From NCBI GenBank assembly GCA_951640165.1, contig OX621260.1, positions 20,106,001 to 20,170,000 on the forward strand: a DNA stretch of 64,000 nucleotides. The letters run 5' to 3'. Shown in pieces: positions 10,001 to 20,420 of this stretch. The notes under the pieces are model-generated. The model saw nothing but the letters and a program-made list of their open reading frames with translations. It made no database searches and was not told the DNA's origin. Source of the DNA: Pseudoips prasinana (Eukaryota > Arthropoda > Insecta > Lepidoptera > Nolidae). Each line of letters opens with the position of its first letter. The stretch's first letter is position 1. The position numbers and the translations under genes were made by a program.

Positions 10001-13000
10001 TGTTGATCGTTGATGAAATTTTCATTTATAGAAATGTCAGCAACGGACACCGCAACCCACTGAACTAACCACCCGGCTAATCTGATTTGACCAAATATCC
10101 CTGGACTGCTGAAATCGACTAGCAAATGCATTGGACTTGAACACAAACATCGTATCCGGTCACCAATCTGTATTGGATCATATAAAACTAACTTTAGACG
10201 TAGAATATAAGGTTGCCATTACAATCATCAAAGATCGACTAATTATTTGAAAAACTAAAGTATAAACAAAGCAATAGAGAAGTTGATCACTTTAAATTAA
10301 TTAAATTTACTTTAAATATTACTATTATTAATGATATAAGTATTAAAATGTAATTTAAAGATATTATACAAAATATGCTTAATAATTGCGGTTTGTATAT
10401 TAAAACTATAATAATATGACAACCTTAGTTTTATCGTGCTCAATGGAAAGTTAATTAACAGAATTTAAGCTTAAAAAATAATCTAATACTATAACTTGGT
10501 TAGAGTCATCGATTGTAGTTAGTGAATATGGAACTTAGGGAAGATTCTTCTTTAAGACTTTTTCACAATTGTCAGCTATAGATTTTAAAAAAATACGAGC
10601 CAATTAATGATCAAGAATTTTCCCTTATTCCATGAACATTTCTGTAAGACATGAAGAGACTCACCATCCTCTTGATTCTGAAAATTATTAATCTTGCAAA
10701 AATGTTCTGCTGTAACCACAACCGATTTATATGCCCTCTAAAGTGCAATTATTTTTTCGTTTAGAACATTGAAATTTGAGCAAAATAGTTTAATATGTGA
10801 GATATCTTCAGAAATGAGTATTACTTAGTGAGACGTCAAATGAAAAAATGGTTCTTTTTTGCACGAAATTACGTCTAAAGTCAGCAGTTAACACTATCCA
10901 AATATGACTTGCATTATACATTTTTCTATGTGCATAGCCGTTTCTTTCGCAGTTCAGTTTTGTTTAATTTTGCCCGAATCTATATGGATCTTCATAGTTT
11001 TTCCGTAATTTCCCAAAGGAAGCCACATGGATGATACAAAAAGCGATTCCAGATCGATTTACATAACAGATTTCTCGATGGTTAAGCAACATTCAACTTG
11101 ATCATGTGAGGAATAGTCGTCCAATTATAGTTTGAAACCATGCTGCTATGAATTTCGCTTGGAAATGTGGAGGATTGCTAATGATTTTAATCAGACACGC
11201 AATCGTCAACACTTCGCAAATACATGCGACGATTCCCCACAGACCTGCGAGTGGAATATTATAGTGGCATTATTAAATATAAATTAATTGACTGGTCTCA
11301 CCTGCATGGGGCGGACTTTGTATCTGAAGCCGGTTCTAACGCGGGGGTCAATGTAGACGCCAATAACAGGCATCTGATGCGGCGCCGGCGCAGGCACACG
11401 GTAAACGGCCGGTACATCGCCGAGAGCTCCCGCATCCAGTAAAACCTCTTTATTGTATGGACGCTCGGACCAATAGCGTTTGCTGGGGACATCGACCACC
11501 TCCTAAAAATCATCACTAGTTATAGTATGCTGGATTTAAACCAATAGTAGATAGTCGTAGCAGTTCACTTCACTATAACTGGTACCCACGCAGTCTGATA
11601 CTTCAATGTCATCAAATAAATCCAAAAAGCTTTCATTATCTTCAAAGGAAGCTTTGAGAGCAAGCATTTTGAACTAATTGTGTCTAATGAATTAAGTACA
11701 ATGGCCGATCTACTAGCTGTCCCGAGAATGAATAAAGGAAGCCAGTGTATTAAGAGTTATACCTAGTTGGCAAAGAAGTGGCGCTCGTGTGATGGCATAT
11801 GTTCTTGCCAATATTGTGATGTAGGAGCATTACGCAGTTGCTGTAATTCCTTATCTCTGACAGTCATCAACAAGCTATAATTAGTTACGTAAATTTGAAA
11901 AATTATCGCATTGTTTTTAATTTTATTGGCAGAGACACACGTATTTTGTGAAGACCGTCGGGAAATAAACTCGGAAATAATTAAAGGCTTACTTAAGATA
12001 TTTAGGGTGTTTATCCACCACAGATGAGTTAAGCTACATTGCTATAGATACGTTTGACAACCACCAATCATATTCATTGGTATACAGAGCTTAGCACTTG
12101 TGGAAACGGGTCCAACTAAGCTTGGTTTGCGTTTATACGTTCTAAATGCTTGCTCTGGATGTATGCTATGGATGGTCGTTAATGGTGTAGCTATAAGCAG
12201 AGCTGAGTAACTACAGTAGGCGCATCTTCCCTATTATCGATACTTTGCGTAGCTGTAGATGCCCATATTCATAGTACAACTTACTCGCCCCCCTTAATAG
12301 CTTAGCATCGTGTAAATGGACACAGTTTTGTAGCTTAGCTTTCACATCCTCACAGCATAGCACATGTGTAGTGGAAAAGGACCCTTCTAATTATAGCTTC
12401 AGTATTGTATTCCAATTGAAACCTAATTGAGCCTTGTCAGTTTCCATTACAGCCAATTCTATGGGGGCGGACGATATCATATCGTTCAAAAGAAATCGTG
12501 TGCGCAATTGTAAAGGCAATTCGAATAAATTGATTTGTTTATACCTTCTGTTAGCTAAGAGCAAAGTCTATTGCATAGAAGAAGTATTATATGCTATTTT
12601 TAGATCCATTTCCTGCAAACTATTTCTGTTGTAAATTTGAGTGCGCCTACACATTTTTTGTAGTATGAAAGAAACAGCGGTTATTATGACAGATGCGTGT
12701 GTCTTAAATGAAGGCTAAGATCGCCGGAGTTTTGTATCGCAGTAAGAAACCTCACAAGGTTTAAGTGACTGACCTTATTAAGCCACGCAGATGAAGCGTG
12801 ATGAAGGCAAAATTGAACAGAATACAATCAAATGCTACGTTAAGTTTGTAATTAATTTTATACGTTTGTAAATTGAAATTTGTTATAAATAGCATTGCTA
12901 ATTATGGATGTCTACTATTTGTCTGAAAAATATAAGCAATTATACTCACATTGACCGAAGAAACAAAACTTATTTGACGCGTTAGGTCAACGCATAACTA

Positions 13001-16000
13001 TAAATTGATTTTATTAACCCCCGACGCAAAAAGAGTGGTATCCCGAATTTGACTTGCCCGAATTGTTTGTTTACCATAAAAGTTATGTGACATACCTACT
13101 CTTGTTTGCCCAAAAATTAAAAATTAATAAGATTCCATAATGATACAAGTGCCATACATATTGTTAATTCAAGTTGCTTCCGTACAAAATTAACCTTTCT
13201 CCTAAAATGCGATTGACTTTCTGGTACTCGCCGGCCGCTGCCGCTGTTTCTCACCCAAAAGAGTCGGTTACAAACATATGAGTGAAGCTAATACGAAGCG
13301 TGTAAAAATGACAATCAAATGCTACGTTAAGATTGTAATTTATTTTATAAGTTTTTAATATATTATCAACGGCATTGATTATATGTCTAGACGTGGGGTA
13401 GTCGTACAAATATAAGGATAAGAGTTATAAGAACGTGCGACACACTTCGCTAAATTTGTAAACACGCGAGTAGATATGCACAGACGCCAGCACATCAAGC
13501 TACTCGAATCTGTCCAATTTCCTCAATAGAAAGTGAACCATATGCGTAAGTGATAAAGTTGAAAATCTATAAAAGAAATTTGACAGGGGTGGGTGGATGT
13601 GCTGGCGACTGTACCAATGTCGATAAACACTATCAACTTTCTCGTCTCAAAATAACGTTCTGAACTGTTTACATGATGTAAGAACAATGTTTATTTTTGC
13701 GAGGCTAATCGAAATTCACTTTTTTCAAGAACCTAGGAGTTATTTATAATCAGATGCCGAGTGATATTCTCGCGTCTGTTTCCGCCAAGCCCCGCCCTAA
13801 ATTTCTTGCCAAGAATTTTTACATTTACTATATTTTAAATAGTGTAAAATTACGGTTTCTGTTTTTACTCGCCCACTTTTAATATTATTTTTTTTATTGG
13901 CTGTCCATACTGTTCATTAGTGGCCATTGTACTTATCTAGGTCACCATTTTGTTAGTATATTTAAACAGTAACGTAAAGCTTCACCTTCAGTTTATAAAT
14001 TCAGTTATTTAACACAGACTGGTAGGTCTTTCATCAGTTTTATTCATTTTGGCGTGTGCCTGTTGGCATGATTGGCAGTTCCTTGCTTTTCACGCCAGAG
14101 TCCTGGGTGGGAATATGTTATTTGTGTGCACGAACACGTCTGTTTTTTCTGAGTCTGGGTGTAATTATTTATATAATAATGTCCTCCTAGACAAATTTCG
14201 GCTACGGTGGCCAGTCTCATTACAATTAGCCATCTGCGCGGCACATATTATAGTGCACAGGTGTGTGCGCAAACACAGGAGCACTTTCTATTCCATCACT
14301 CTCATGATCCGATAGGACGCCTGGCGAAAAAAGGTCAGGTACAGGACAGACTGCTTTACGCGCTCTGCGAGGCACGGGGTTATAATACCGCCAACTCCCA
14401 GACTTTGGGCTGATGCTGAGAAGGTTTTCTTTTTAAAGAAAAATCAAAAAATCACTTTTGGCTCGACACGGGATTTGAACCCAGGACCTCGTTCTCTGCG
14501 GGTGAACAAGCTACAGCCCAACGAGACAATTAATAAAATTATCCATATAAGTAGGTATAGCATATTCTACACGGTGGCACCCTGGTGCTTGCCATCCATC
14601 TAGACTGCAGTTGTGCAGTCTAGATGGATGACAACAACCTACCCAGAGGTCACCCTACCTCTGTTGGGACGTTGGTTTGCAAACGTGAAGAAGATGATTT
14701 AGTATTAACAAAAGAAAAGTAGTATATATAATATATCAGTTATCTGGTTTCCATAGTACAAGCTCTGCTTAGTTTGGGATCAGATGGCGGTGTGTAAATA
14801 ATGTCCCAGCATATTATTTATTTGTTATGGTACTTACATGAATTTCCAACTCCGGGAACGCCTCTTCACCATCACTTTCAATGTCACTCGGAGCAGGAAT
14901 CAAAGCCTTCGGTGTCAGCTCCAACTCCTGAAGACAATTGATATCATCAGTTATATATTCATTTGACGTTCTGTACTTAATACTAAGTTTAATGACCTAA
15001 TCTAACCGTTAGAAAAACCCCGTCACCCAAATATAATAACATCATTATGGAAAAGAGCTGATACCCTTACACTCCTCATCATCATCATATCAGCCGAAAG
15101 ACGTCCACTGCTGGACAAAGGCCTCCCCCAGAGATCTCCACAAATGCCGGTCTTGCGCTATCCGCATCCAGCAGTTTCCAGCGACCCGCATAAGAACATC
15201 GGTTCATCTTGTAGGAGGCCTGCCCAACCCGCGGCTTCCGGTTCGTGGCCGCCACTCGAGAACCTTTCTGCCCCAACGACCGTCGGTTCAACGAGCTAAG
15301 TGCCCCGCCCACTGCCACTTCAGTTTTGCAATTCTTCGGGCTATGTCGGTGATTTTGGTTCGCCTGCCCTTACACTACTGAACCGATATTAACCAAACAT
15401 AGCTAAGAACCACCGCAAGGCAACTGGGTTTCCAATGAAAAAACCGCATCGAAATCAATCCATCCGTTTCAGAGCTGCGATGCCACAGACATCGAGGTTA
15501 AACTTATGGCACCAGTCTTTTTGCGTCGGGGGTTAACAACACTAAGTTCTGGTTATGCTTTGACCTTACGCTTGAAATAAGTTTTGTCTCTGCGTTCAAT
15601 TTTAATAGTGAAATCTCTTGCAGGTCTCTTATTCTATTATAGTCTTTTACGGCCTTGCTACAAAATTGCACAAAAAGTGTCCAAGAAATTACATTTAATT
15701 GATTGAATCTCGCGGAACTGGCACAAAATAGGAACAAAACTGGTGAACAGATATCAGCTGAAAAGAAATTGTAATATCTGAAGAACAGCATCCACAAACT
15801 TAGCGAAAAAAAATCATATTATTGTGATTCGCGACCCAGTTTGTGGATACTTATATATCTTCTTATACTATTTCGATGGCAAAGAATATCATCACCCCTT
15901 TTTCGTCCATTTTATCCCATGGGGAACGTTAAGTCCTCTCGAGGAAACAGGCAGCAGCATCTCCGTGTGTACTATGACCATCATACTGTGATCGCCAACC

Positions 16001-17929
16001 CGTCTGCAAAGCTTGGCGATTATCAAAATGATCGATACAGCTCCATTATGGAAATATTTTGGGGGGGGGCTTTATATGCCTTTGCCTTTATAGGCCTAAT
16101 AGACATCATTCTGCCGATATGATTGATACTTCTTTAAGATATCAACTTATTATAATAGTTATGGCTTCATTTGATTTGCCATAATCGCCACGCTTGGCTG
16201 ACGGATTGGCGATCGCAGTAAGATGAACATGGGAGCCGTTGGATGCGGGCAGCGCAGGACCGGCTATTGTGAAGATCCTTGGGGGAGGCCTTTGTCCAGC
16301 AGTGGACGTCTTTCGTCTGATATGATGATGATTATGATGATAATAGTTACTACTATTACTGTCATTTTATTTTGCTGCGATCTGTGTCTGCAAACTAAGC
16401 CTCGACCTAGCTGTCAGTCAATGGGCAGATGTTTTTAGTGGCAGAGCCTTCAATTATTTTCTCCAAGAGAACAGGCAGCAGCAACTCTCTGTGTTATGAC
16501 AATCATACTGCGATCGCCAACCCGCTGGACAAGTGTGACGATTATGGCATATTTCCCTGAATAATGGACACAACTCCACAATGAAAATATTTTGGGGAGG
16601 CCTTTATCCAGCAGTAGACGTCATTCGTTTGATATGATGACAAGAATTGTCATCATATCAAACGAATGACGTCAGATAACATTTTATACTATGTTCTGTA
16701 GTAAATAATCTTGTAAAAGTAATAAAGATGCGTGTCGTAGCGATAAGAAAAGGAGGACATTCAAATAGCTATAGTCCTTGACTTACTCCAATCCATGACA
16801 CCAATTCAATTGTATTATACACTCGGTGTGTATACTGTATGGCTGTGTAGAATATTGCATCCCATCTCATCCCATGGTGTTGTAGAAGTCTTCCCGAAGG
16901 AATATCTCCCAGAGAACGGGCAGCATCGTCTGTCTGTTTACTATGACTTTTATACAGCGATCGCCAACACATCTGCCGAACGTGGCAATTCTTGGGGATT
17001 GATTGCCGATTCTAGGGGAGGCTTTTGTACAGCTGTGGACTTTTTAAAGCTGTTGGAACGAAGTTCCTTATAGCGCGTTGTGAAAGGGGGCTAGACGGAA
17101 AAAATTCTTACGAAAAGTTGTCACGACACTTTTTGCAGGTGTGCGGCGTGCGCATGTTTCTCTGTCTGTCTCTCTCTCTCTCTTATAGAAAGCAAGCCAG
17201 ATATTTTCATTTCTATTTCGCATTGAACAGAGTGGTGTCACGACGTTTATTTTTGTTGAGTGTATATAGGTTTTTTGTACATAATAAATAATAAGAAATA
17301 ACTTCGTTCCATCCGGGTGTCCCTTGACACCTCTCAAGTTTTTATTATGATGATACACTCGGTTTGTATGATGTGTGGCTGACGGCATAGAATATAGCCA
17401 CCCCATCTTATCCCGTGGGGATCGTAGAAGTCATCCCGAGGGAATATCTCTTAGAGAACGGAGAGTAGCGTCTCTCTGTCTACTATGACAATCGCACAGC
17501 GATCACCAACCCATCTGCCAAGCGTGGCGATTATGGCATATCCCTCCAAATGATTGACACAACTCCATAGTGGAAATCTTTTGGGGAGGCCTTTGTCCAG
17601 CTACTGCGTACCCAGCTTTTTTATGATGAGGCATGATAACAAAACCTACCAATTTGAGAAAACAAGGAACCTTTCATATTGCAACATGGAGACGGGATTT
17701 CTTGCCTTGATTAAGATCGTTTATGCGAATTCTTGTTGTTATTATGTGCGTTTAAATAGATAATAAGAAACATATTTACCTGTGCGTGTGGTAAAGACTC
17801 CCCAAGTGCTGGTTCCTCATGCAAAGCTGTAGAGGTCCCGGCGAGACGCGCACGGGTCAAGTTCCAGAGGCGCTGAAGGGCCAACGGCGCCTCTTCCACA
17901 TGCAGTTCCATTGCGGGGCTGGCGAGCAT
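6734..17929 (-). CDS. Spliced gene, two tandem modules, unknown family
   Basis: Seven coding exons join without a stop: 17929-17780, 14927-14838, 11502-11302, 9078-8809, 8501-8159, 7704-7448 and 7066-6734, total 1,644 nt, 547 residues. All junctions are phase 0 except 8159/7704, which splits a Gly codon. Residues 1-80 are a leader with an acidic stretch and no obvious signal peptide or membrane segment. Two homologous modules follow, about 124-348 and 348-547. Shared landmarks are PVIGxYxDPR (125-134 and 349-358), GFxYxVRP, LFxGxxLxLQSIGxG, NYFWxDSxxEG (W197, W410) and xGVAxxxK near each module's C-terminus. The register between copies is about 224 residues; copy 2 is shorter at its C-terminus. 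Sequence like this implies a beta-rich repeated fold, but that is inference. I do not recognise the family and assign no function. The start is the ATG at 17929 because the frame has a TGA just upstream within the same exon. Confidence 0.78.
7448..7704 (-). CDS. Exon 8 of the two-module gene
   Basis: A 257-nt exon (2 nt completing Gly352, then 85 codons). The acceptor is TTATTTTAG|GA and the donor is GGG|GTGGGT, chosen over the nearby GTAGCA because only it keeps the downstream frame. It encodes DPRIIPGFYYRVRP, LFQGRSLLLQSIGMGYG and ENYFWSDS, the middle part of module 2. A 12-residue segment present in module 1 (about 147-158) is missing here. Confidence 0.78.
7771..8120. mobile_element. Long-inverted-repeat element in intron 7
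   Basis: Ends AAAACACCAACAAGCTCACAGG and complement (GAGGTTGTTGGTGTTTTACAA), with arms of about 80 bp. Related copies at 19786-20145 and 52692-53060. It almost fills the 453-bp intron between exons 7 and 8. Confidence 0.72.
8159..8501 (-). CDS. Exon 7 of the two-module gene
   Basis: A 343-nt exon entering in phase 0 (TTTGCAG|AAAAGT) and leaving with one extra base (ATCG|GTAATT). It encodes residues 238-351 and the first base of Gly352. It contains KVEWYENDGA and VTGVAILKKG, matched by VSGVALVRKD in the last exon, and it ends with the second PVIG signature. The split Gly codon with exon 8 restores PVIGTYVDPR, which strongly supports the junction. Confidence 0.82.
8605..8722 (+). repeat. GGCAGTGGTTACC repeat, fragment
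   Basis: GGCTTAAGGACTGTTGCCTA and TCCGAAGCCCGGAGATGCTC, in the intron between exons 6 and 7. Full copies at 19.1, 48.5, 53.5 and 60.2 kb. Confidence 0.6.
8809..9078 (-). CDS. Exon 6 of the two-module gene
   Basis: A 270-nt, phase 0/0 exon, residues 148-237. The acceptor is ATATTTCAG|GAC and the donor is CAGCAG|GTAAAT. It carries YLFGGKALTLQSIGRG and NENYFWTDSRPEG, which align with YFWSDSHSEG in exon 8. It contributes the middle of module 1. Confidence 0.82.
9121..9780. other. Intronic AT-rich stretch
   Basis: Part of the intron between coding exons 5 and 6. No repeat from elsewhere in the window and no frame with support. Confidence 0.4.
9816..9920 (-). other. Candidate poison or alternative terminal exon
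   Basis: A 105-nt GC-rich block inside the intron between coding exons 5 and 6. The acceptor is GTTTTTCAG and the donor is TAATAG|GTAAAC. The length is a multiple of three; in phase 0 it reads about 33 codons, then TAA TAG. Inclusion would end the protein after the first module signature. It could equally be a chance or transposon-derived block. Confidence 0.3.
10030..11240. other. Intronic stretch, nothing recognised
   Basis: Remainder of the same intron. No inverted repeat over about 20 bp and no shared repeat found. Confidence 0.35.
11302..11502 (-). CDS. Exon 5 of the two-module gene
   Basis: A 201-nt, phase 0/0 exon, residues 81-147. The acceptor is TTTTTAG|GAG and the donor is ATGCAG|GTGAGA. 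It holds a Pro/Ala-rich linker (VPAPAPH) and then the first copy of the module signature PVIGVYIDPR followed by GFRYKVRP. The same signature recurs in exons 7-8, which shows the internal duplication. Confidence 0.8.
11520..13480. other. Intronic stretch, nothing recognised
   Basis: Intron between coding exons 4 and 5, upstream of MITE copy 1. A short repeat of AATCAAATGCTACGTTAAG (12826, 13314) about 490 bp apart is the only structure seen. Confidence 0.35.
13481..13611. mobile_element. TA-flanked MITE, 135-bp family (copy 1)
   Basis: Ends CAGACGCCAGCACATCAAGC and complement GCTGGCGACTG. Degenerate, with the left TA mutated to CA. Lies in the intron between coding exons 4 and 5. Confidence 0.75.
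14176..14536 (-). repeat. SINE-C inside SINE-A
   Basis: tRNA-like head on the complement (CCCAGGACCTCGTTCTCTGC region), then a 300-bp body ending GGAGGACATTATT. Probable 13-bp target duplication with two mismatches. Confidence 0.72.
14592..14629. repeat. Perfect 17-bp hairpin
   Basis: CATCCATCTAGACTGCA, loop GTTG, then its exact complement. Lies in the extra block within the SINE-A copy. Confidence 0.8.
14838..14927 (-). CDS. Exon 4 of the two-module gene
   Basis: A 90-nt, phase 0/0 exon encoding 30 residues with an acidic core (PSDIESDGEEAFPELE). The acceptor is GTCTTCAG|GAG and the donor is CAT|GTAAGTAC, both strong. It is too short to stand out as an ORF, but it fits exactly between the exons on either side. 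The Ser-Asp-Gly-Glu motif resembles a CK2-type site, which is only a pattern match. Confidence 0.7.
15075..15365 (-). repeat. RTE-like LINE C-terminal fragment, reverse
   Basis: (CAT)n tail then GTCCACTGCTGGACAAAGGC. The complement encodes a decayed RTE ORF2 end (DRHLWR-type and KVLEW-type motifs). Confidence 0.7.
15890..16110 (+). repeat. RTE-related LINE tail, family B
   Basis: Shared with about eight other places: GAACAGGCAGCAGCATCTC-type and CTATGACCATCATACTG motifs. Non-coding. Confidence 0.6.
16185..16340 (+). repeat. RTE-like LINE tail
   Basis: GATGCGGGCAGCGCAGGACC then GTCCAGCAGTGGACGTCTTT and a (GAT)n tail. Confidence 0.6.
16440..16680 (+). repeat. Family B tail with 27-bp snap-back
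   Basis: Ends GACGTCATTCGTTTGATATG(ATGACAA) at 16617-16643, then GAA, then its exact complement to 16673. The tail is thus doubled back on itself. Confidence 0.7.
16820..17045 (+). repeat. RTE-related LINE tail, family B
   Basis: CATCCCATCTCATCCCATGG and AGGGGAGGCTTTTGTACAGC. Confidence 0.6.
17054..17311. repeat. TGGAACGAAGTT inverted-end repeat
   Basis: TGGAACGAAGTTCC at the left and AACTTCGTTCCA at the right, 258 bp, with a CTCTCTCTCTCT tract inside. Possible MITE in the intron between exons 3 and 4. Confidence 0.45.
17340..17605 (+). repeat. RTE-related LINE tail, family B
   Basis: CATCTTATCCCGTGGGGATC and TTTGGGGAGGCCTTTGTCCA; with the two preceding copies it forms a cluster in the intron between exons 3 and 4. 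Confidence 0.6.
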
Positions 17930-17953
17930 CTCGGTTTCTTTTATACGTCAATA
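17780..17953 (-). CDS. Exon 3 (first coding exon) of the two-module gene
   Basis: The acceptor is TTTTTGACAG ending at 17954 and the donor is CACAG|GTAAAT at 17780/17779. Translation starts at the ATG at 17929, giving 50 residues (MLASPAMELHVEEAPLALQR onward, ending in SLPHAQ). A TGA lies in frame 12 nt further upstream than the four codons preceding the ATG, so coding cannot enter from an earlier exon in this frame. The exon ends in phase 0 and joins exon 4, which begins ELELTP. The segment contains an amphipathic Leu/Arg-rich stretch. Confidence 0.7.
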
Positions 17954-18013
17954 CTGTCAAAAACAGAAAATAAATTTAATCTTAAAATAGATATAAATCT
18001 AAGCCTTTAATTC

Positions 18014-18375
18014 TATAATATCCTGGGGCATTATTCACATACGCCCATCTGATCCCAAAAAGCAGAGCTTGTACTATGGAAACCAGATAACTGATATAGT
18101 ACATATTATACTTCTTTTCTAATGTAAATATATACTTATATAGATAAAAACACCCTGACATGTTCATGTATAGACGTCAGCAATTCCAGCTACCTTAATC
18201 TGTCAAGTTTCTTTTATAGATTTTCAACTTTATCACATAAGCACAAGGTTCACTTTCAATTGGCGAAATTTAACAGATTGGGGTAGCTTAATGTGCTGGC
18301 GTCTGTACACAAATTTCTGTCCTGAGTGGGAATCGAACGCTAGACCTGCGGCGTGAAAGGGAAGTGTCTACCAAC
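18014..18375 (-). repeat. SINE-A with nested MITE
   Basis: The 3' body is 18014-18170 and the head 18306-18375 (GGAATCGAACGC B box on the complement), separated by the TA MITE 18171-18305. Confidence 0.8.
18171..18305. mobile_element. TA-flanked MITE, 135-bp family (copy 2, inside a SINE)
   Basis: Starts TAGACGTCAGC and ends GCTGGCGTCTG, with TA on both sides (18169-18170, 18306-18307). Removing it rejoins an SINE-A copy at ...TTCATG-TA-CACAAAT, matching other copies of that SINE. Confidence 0.85.
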
Positions 18376-18424
18376 CACGCCAACTGGCCCGTCAATAGTT
18401 AATAGAATATCTAGAATATCGTCG

Positions 18425-18765
18425 TTATTAACACAAGGTCCGTCATAATAATAATACCTTTAATATAGACAGAACCGTTGACAATATGTAGTAAAAATAT
18501 AAAAATATTAGACTTAAACTAGATAATTAAACATAATCTCTTGACAATAACTTGATACGAGCTAACTAAATATCATTGCTATAATAAAATAAATTTTATA
18601 AATGTTTTCATACAATGCGTACCTAATTATCGATGTTACTAGAAATAATATCTAATGTATACAACTATATTACTACAAACATGTTCTGACTATTTATAAG
18701 CGCTTTTTTAAAGTCTACGTGAATAAAAACCTTTTTTATTTTATTTTATTTATAATATTTCATGT
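18425..18765 (+). repeat. 330-bp retroelement 3' end (family D)
   Basis: GTTATTAACACAAGGTCCGT to AAGTCTACGTGAATAAAAACC, A/T-rich tail. Other copies at 37905, 44695 and 50870. Confidence 0.7.
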
Positions 18766-18865
18766 TTTTTTCTTTTTCGCGATCTGTGCCAGCAAACTAA
18801 GCCTCGACCTAGCTGTCGGTCAATGGGCAGATATGTTTAGACGCTTCTATTATTATAAATAGTAG

Positions 18866-19090
18866 TGACTCAGTAGTGAACCTACCTTATGACCCAAAGG
18901 TTGCGGGTTCAATCCTCAGTCCTCACACAAGACAAATATTCATGTTCGTGAACAATTCTTTTAGTCTTGGTCTGAATGTTTTCTGTGTCTTCTATTTATA
19001 TACTTACTTACAAAAAAGTGTTTAAGGATTGTCTATCCGTTTTATAGTATCCACCGTACAAGCTTTATTTAGTTTGGGCTATATGGCGCT
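18866..19090 (+). repeat. SINE-A relative, divergent
   Basis: GGTTGCGGGTTCAATCCTCA B-box region, then TATCCACCGTACAAGC and TTTAGTTTGGGC as in SINE-A tails. Confidence 0.55.
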
Positions 19091-19099
19091 TACTTACTT

Positions 19100-19370
19100 A
19101 CTTATCGTATGGGCAGTGGTTACCCTAGTGTCAGAGTTGTTCAAGCCGCCCATAAGGCCTCTGACATGGCTTAACGACTGTTGTCTAATGACTACAACCG
19201 GGTCCGACAGCTTAACGTGCCCTCCGAAGCACGGAGGCGCTCAGAAAATTAAAACCACTGTGGCGGTCACCCATCGATGGTCTGACCGCGAGCCTAGTTA
19301 CTTAACCTCGCCGATCGCTTACGGACCGGTGAGAGCATCTAGCTATGAGCGCCTCATATACCTATATATG
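19100..19370 (+). repeat. GGCAGTGGTTACC repeat, full copy
   Basis: TATGGGCAGTGGTTACCCTA, CCTCTGACATGGCTTAACGA, TCCGAAGCACGGAGGCGCTC, GAGAGCATCTAGCTATGAGC. Confidence 0.68.
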
Positions 19371-19461
19371 GCACTGTGTGGTATGTTGGTCAAAAATTTG
19401 CATAAAAGTAGCCATATCGTCATGCCAATTAAGATAAATCTTAATAGGTAAACTGGGACAA

Positions 19462-19732
19462 TCAAGCGGTAGACGGGCCTATTGGCGTGGTTGGCAAAAT
19501 GCTTGCTTTTCACGCCGGCGGTCGTTGGTTCGATTCCCACCCAGGACAGATATTTGTGTGCATGAACATGTCTGTTTGTCCTGGGTCTGGGTGTTAATAT
19601 CTATATAACTATGTATTTGCAAAAGAAAGGTAGTAAATGTAGTATATCAGTTATCTGGTTTCCATAGTACAAGCTCTGCTTAGTTTGAGATCAGATGGCT
19701 GTATGAATAATGTCCCAGGATATTATTGTTAT
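19462..19732 (+). repeat. SINE-A, full-length
   Basis: Head GGTTGGCAAAATGCTTGC, B box GGTTCGATTCCCAC, body GTCCTGGGTCTGGGTG, tail ATGTCCCAGGATATTATT. Confidence 0.82.
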
Positions 19733-19785
19733 ATAGTTAAGCTATGCAAGTAGGTACAACTAACATATTATTATATACTAGGTCA

Positions 19786-20145
19786 CTTGTAAAATACCAA
19801 CAACCTTGCAGGACTAGATAGGTAACACCAAAAGCAACAAATTTGTTTTACAACTTTTGGTAATATGTTAGATTTTATTTGCGTACAAAAATAAATATTG
19901 ATTTAATTTCCCGCTTGAATGTTTATGGAACTCTACGTGCATCACAATTATTACATTAATATACCCTTGCGAGGGCGCGGGGAAAGGGTGCAGCGCTAGC
20001 GCCTTTGAACTTGACCTATTTTTCTCTAGCCGCCAGTTGTCTATGTAAATTCTTTTTTTTCCATGTATTATGTCCGAACTCGTAGAACAAACGTTGTTGC
20101 TAATAGTGTTAGCTATCTAGTCGTGCGAGGTTGTTAGTGTTTTTA
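19786..20145. mobile_element. Long-inverted-repeat element, copy 2
   Basis: Ends CTTGTAAAATACCAACAACC and (complement) AAAACACTAACAACCTCGC; shares the CGCTAGCGCCTTTGAACTTG core with the other copies. Confidence 0.72.
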
Positions 20146-20214
20146 GAATCCCTACGATCACCTCATGTTTGTAAATATCAATAAAAGGTTGGCTGATTTC
20201 ACGGAGAGTGAAAT

Positions 20215-20420
20215 GAAATGAAATAAAAATTTATTCAGCACTTGCTTGGGTATTAACATACACTTGTACTTGTCAAGCTCCTAATGCAGTACATAAACAT
20301 GGATAGTATAAAAGTTACAAAAAATATTAATTAGTCCGTCCGTGCGGTTTGTTTTATCGCATATATTTTCTGAAATCCTTAAATAAATAACAAGTTACTA
20401 ATCTATTATTTTAAAATTTA
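20215..20420 (-). repeat. Retroelement 3' end (family E), reverse
   Basis: AAATTTATTCAGCACTTGCT to GTCCGTCCGTGCGGTTTGTT; matches 54885-55040. Confidence 0.68.

Larger units (their letters stand above)
14040..14820 (+). repeat. SINE-A interrupted twice
   Basis: The head is 14045-14175, and the tail resumes at about 14537. It carries a SINE-C (14176-14536) flanked by AATTATTTATATA / AATTATCCATATA, and a further foreign block at about 14553-14700. The tail AAAAGAAAAGTAGTATA ... TTTGGGATCAGATGGC is at 14705-14800. It occupies most of the sequence just upstream of coding exon 4 in genomic order. Confidence 0.7.

Noticed and set aside
15841..17073. Frames of about 90 codons in family B repeats, similar between copies
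   Set aside because: The similarity reflects repeat identity; the frames break at different points and have no domain I recognise.
19029..19451. 140-codon plus-strand frame
   Set aside because: It crosses a SINE tail and the GGCAGTGGTTACC repeat; the same partial frames recur, broken, in other copies.
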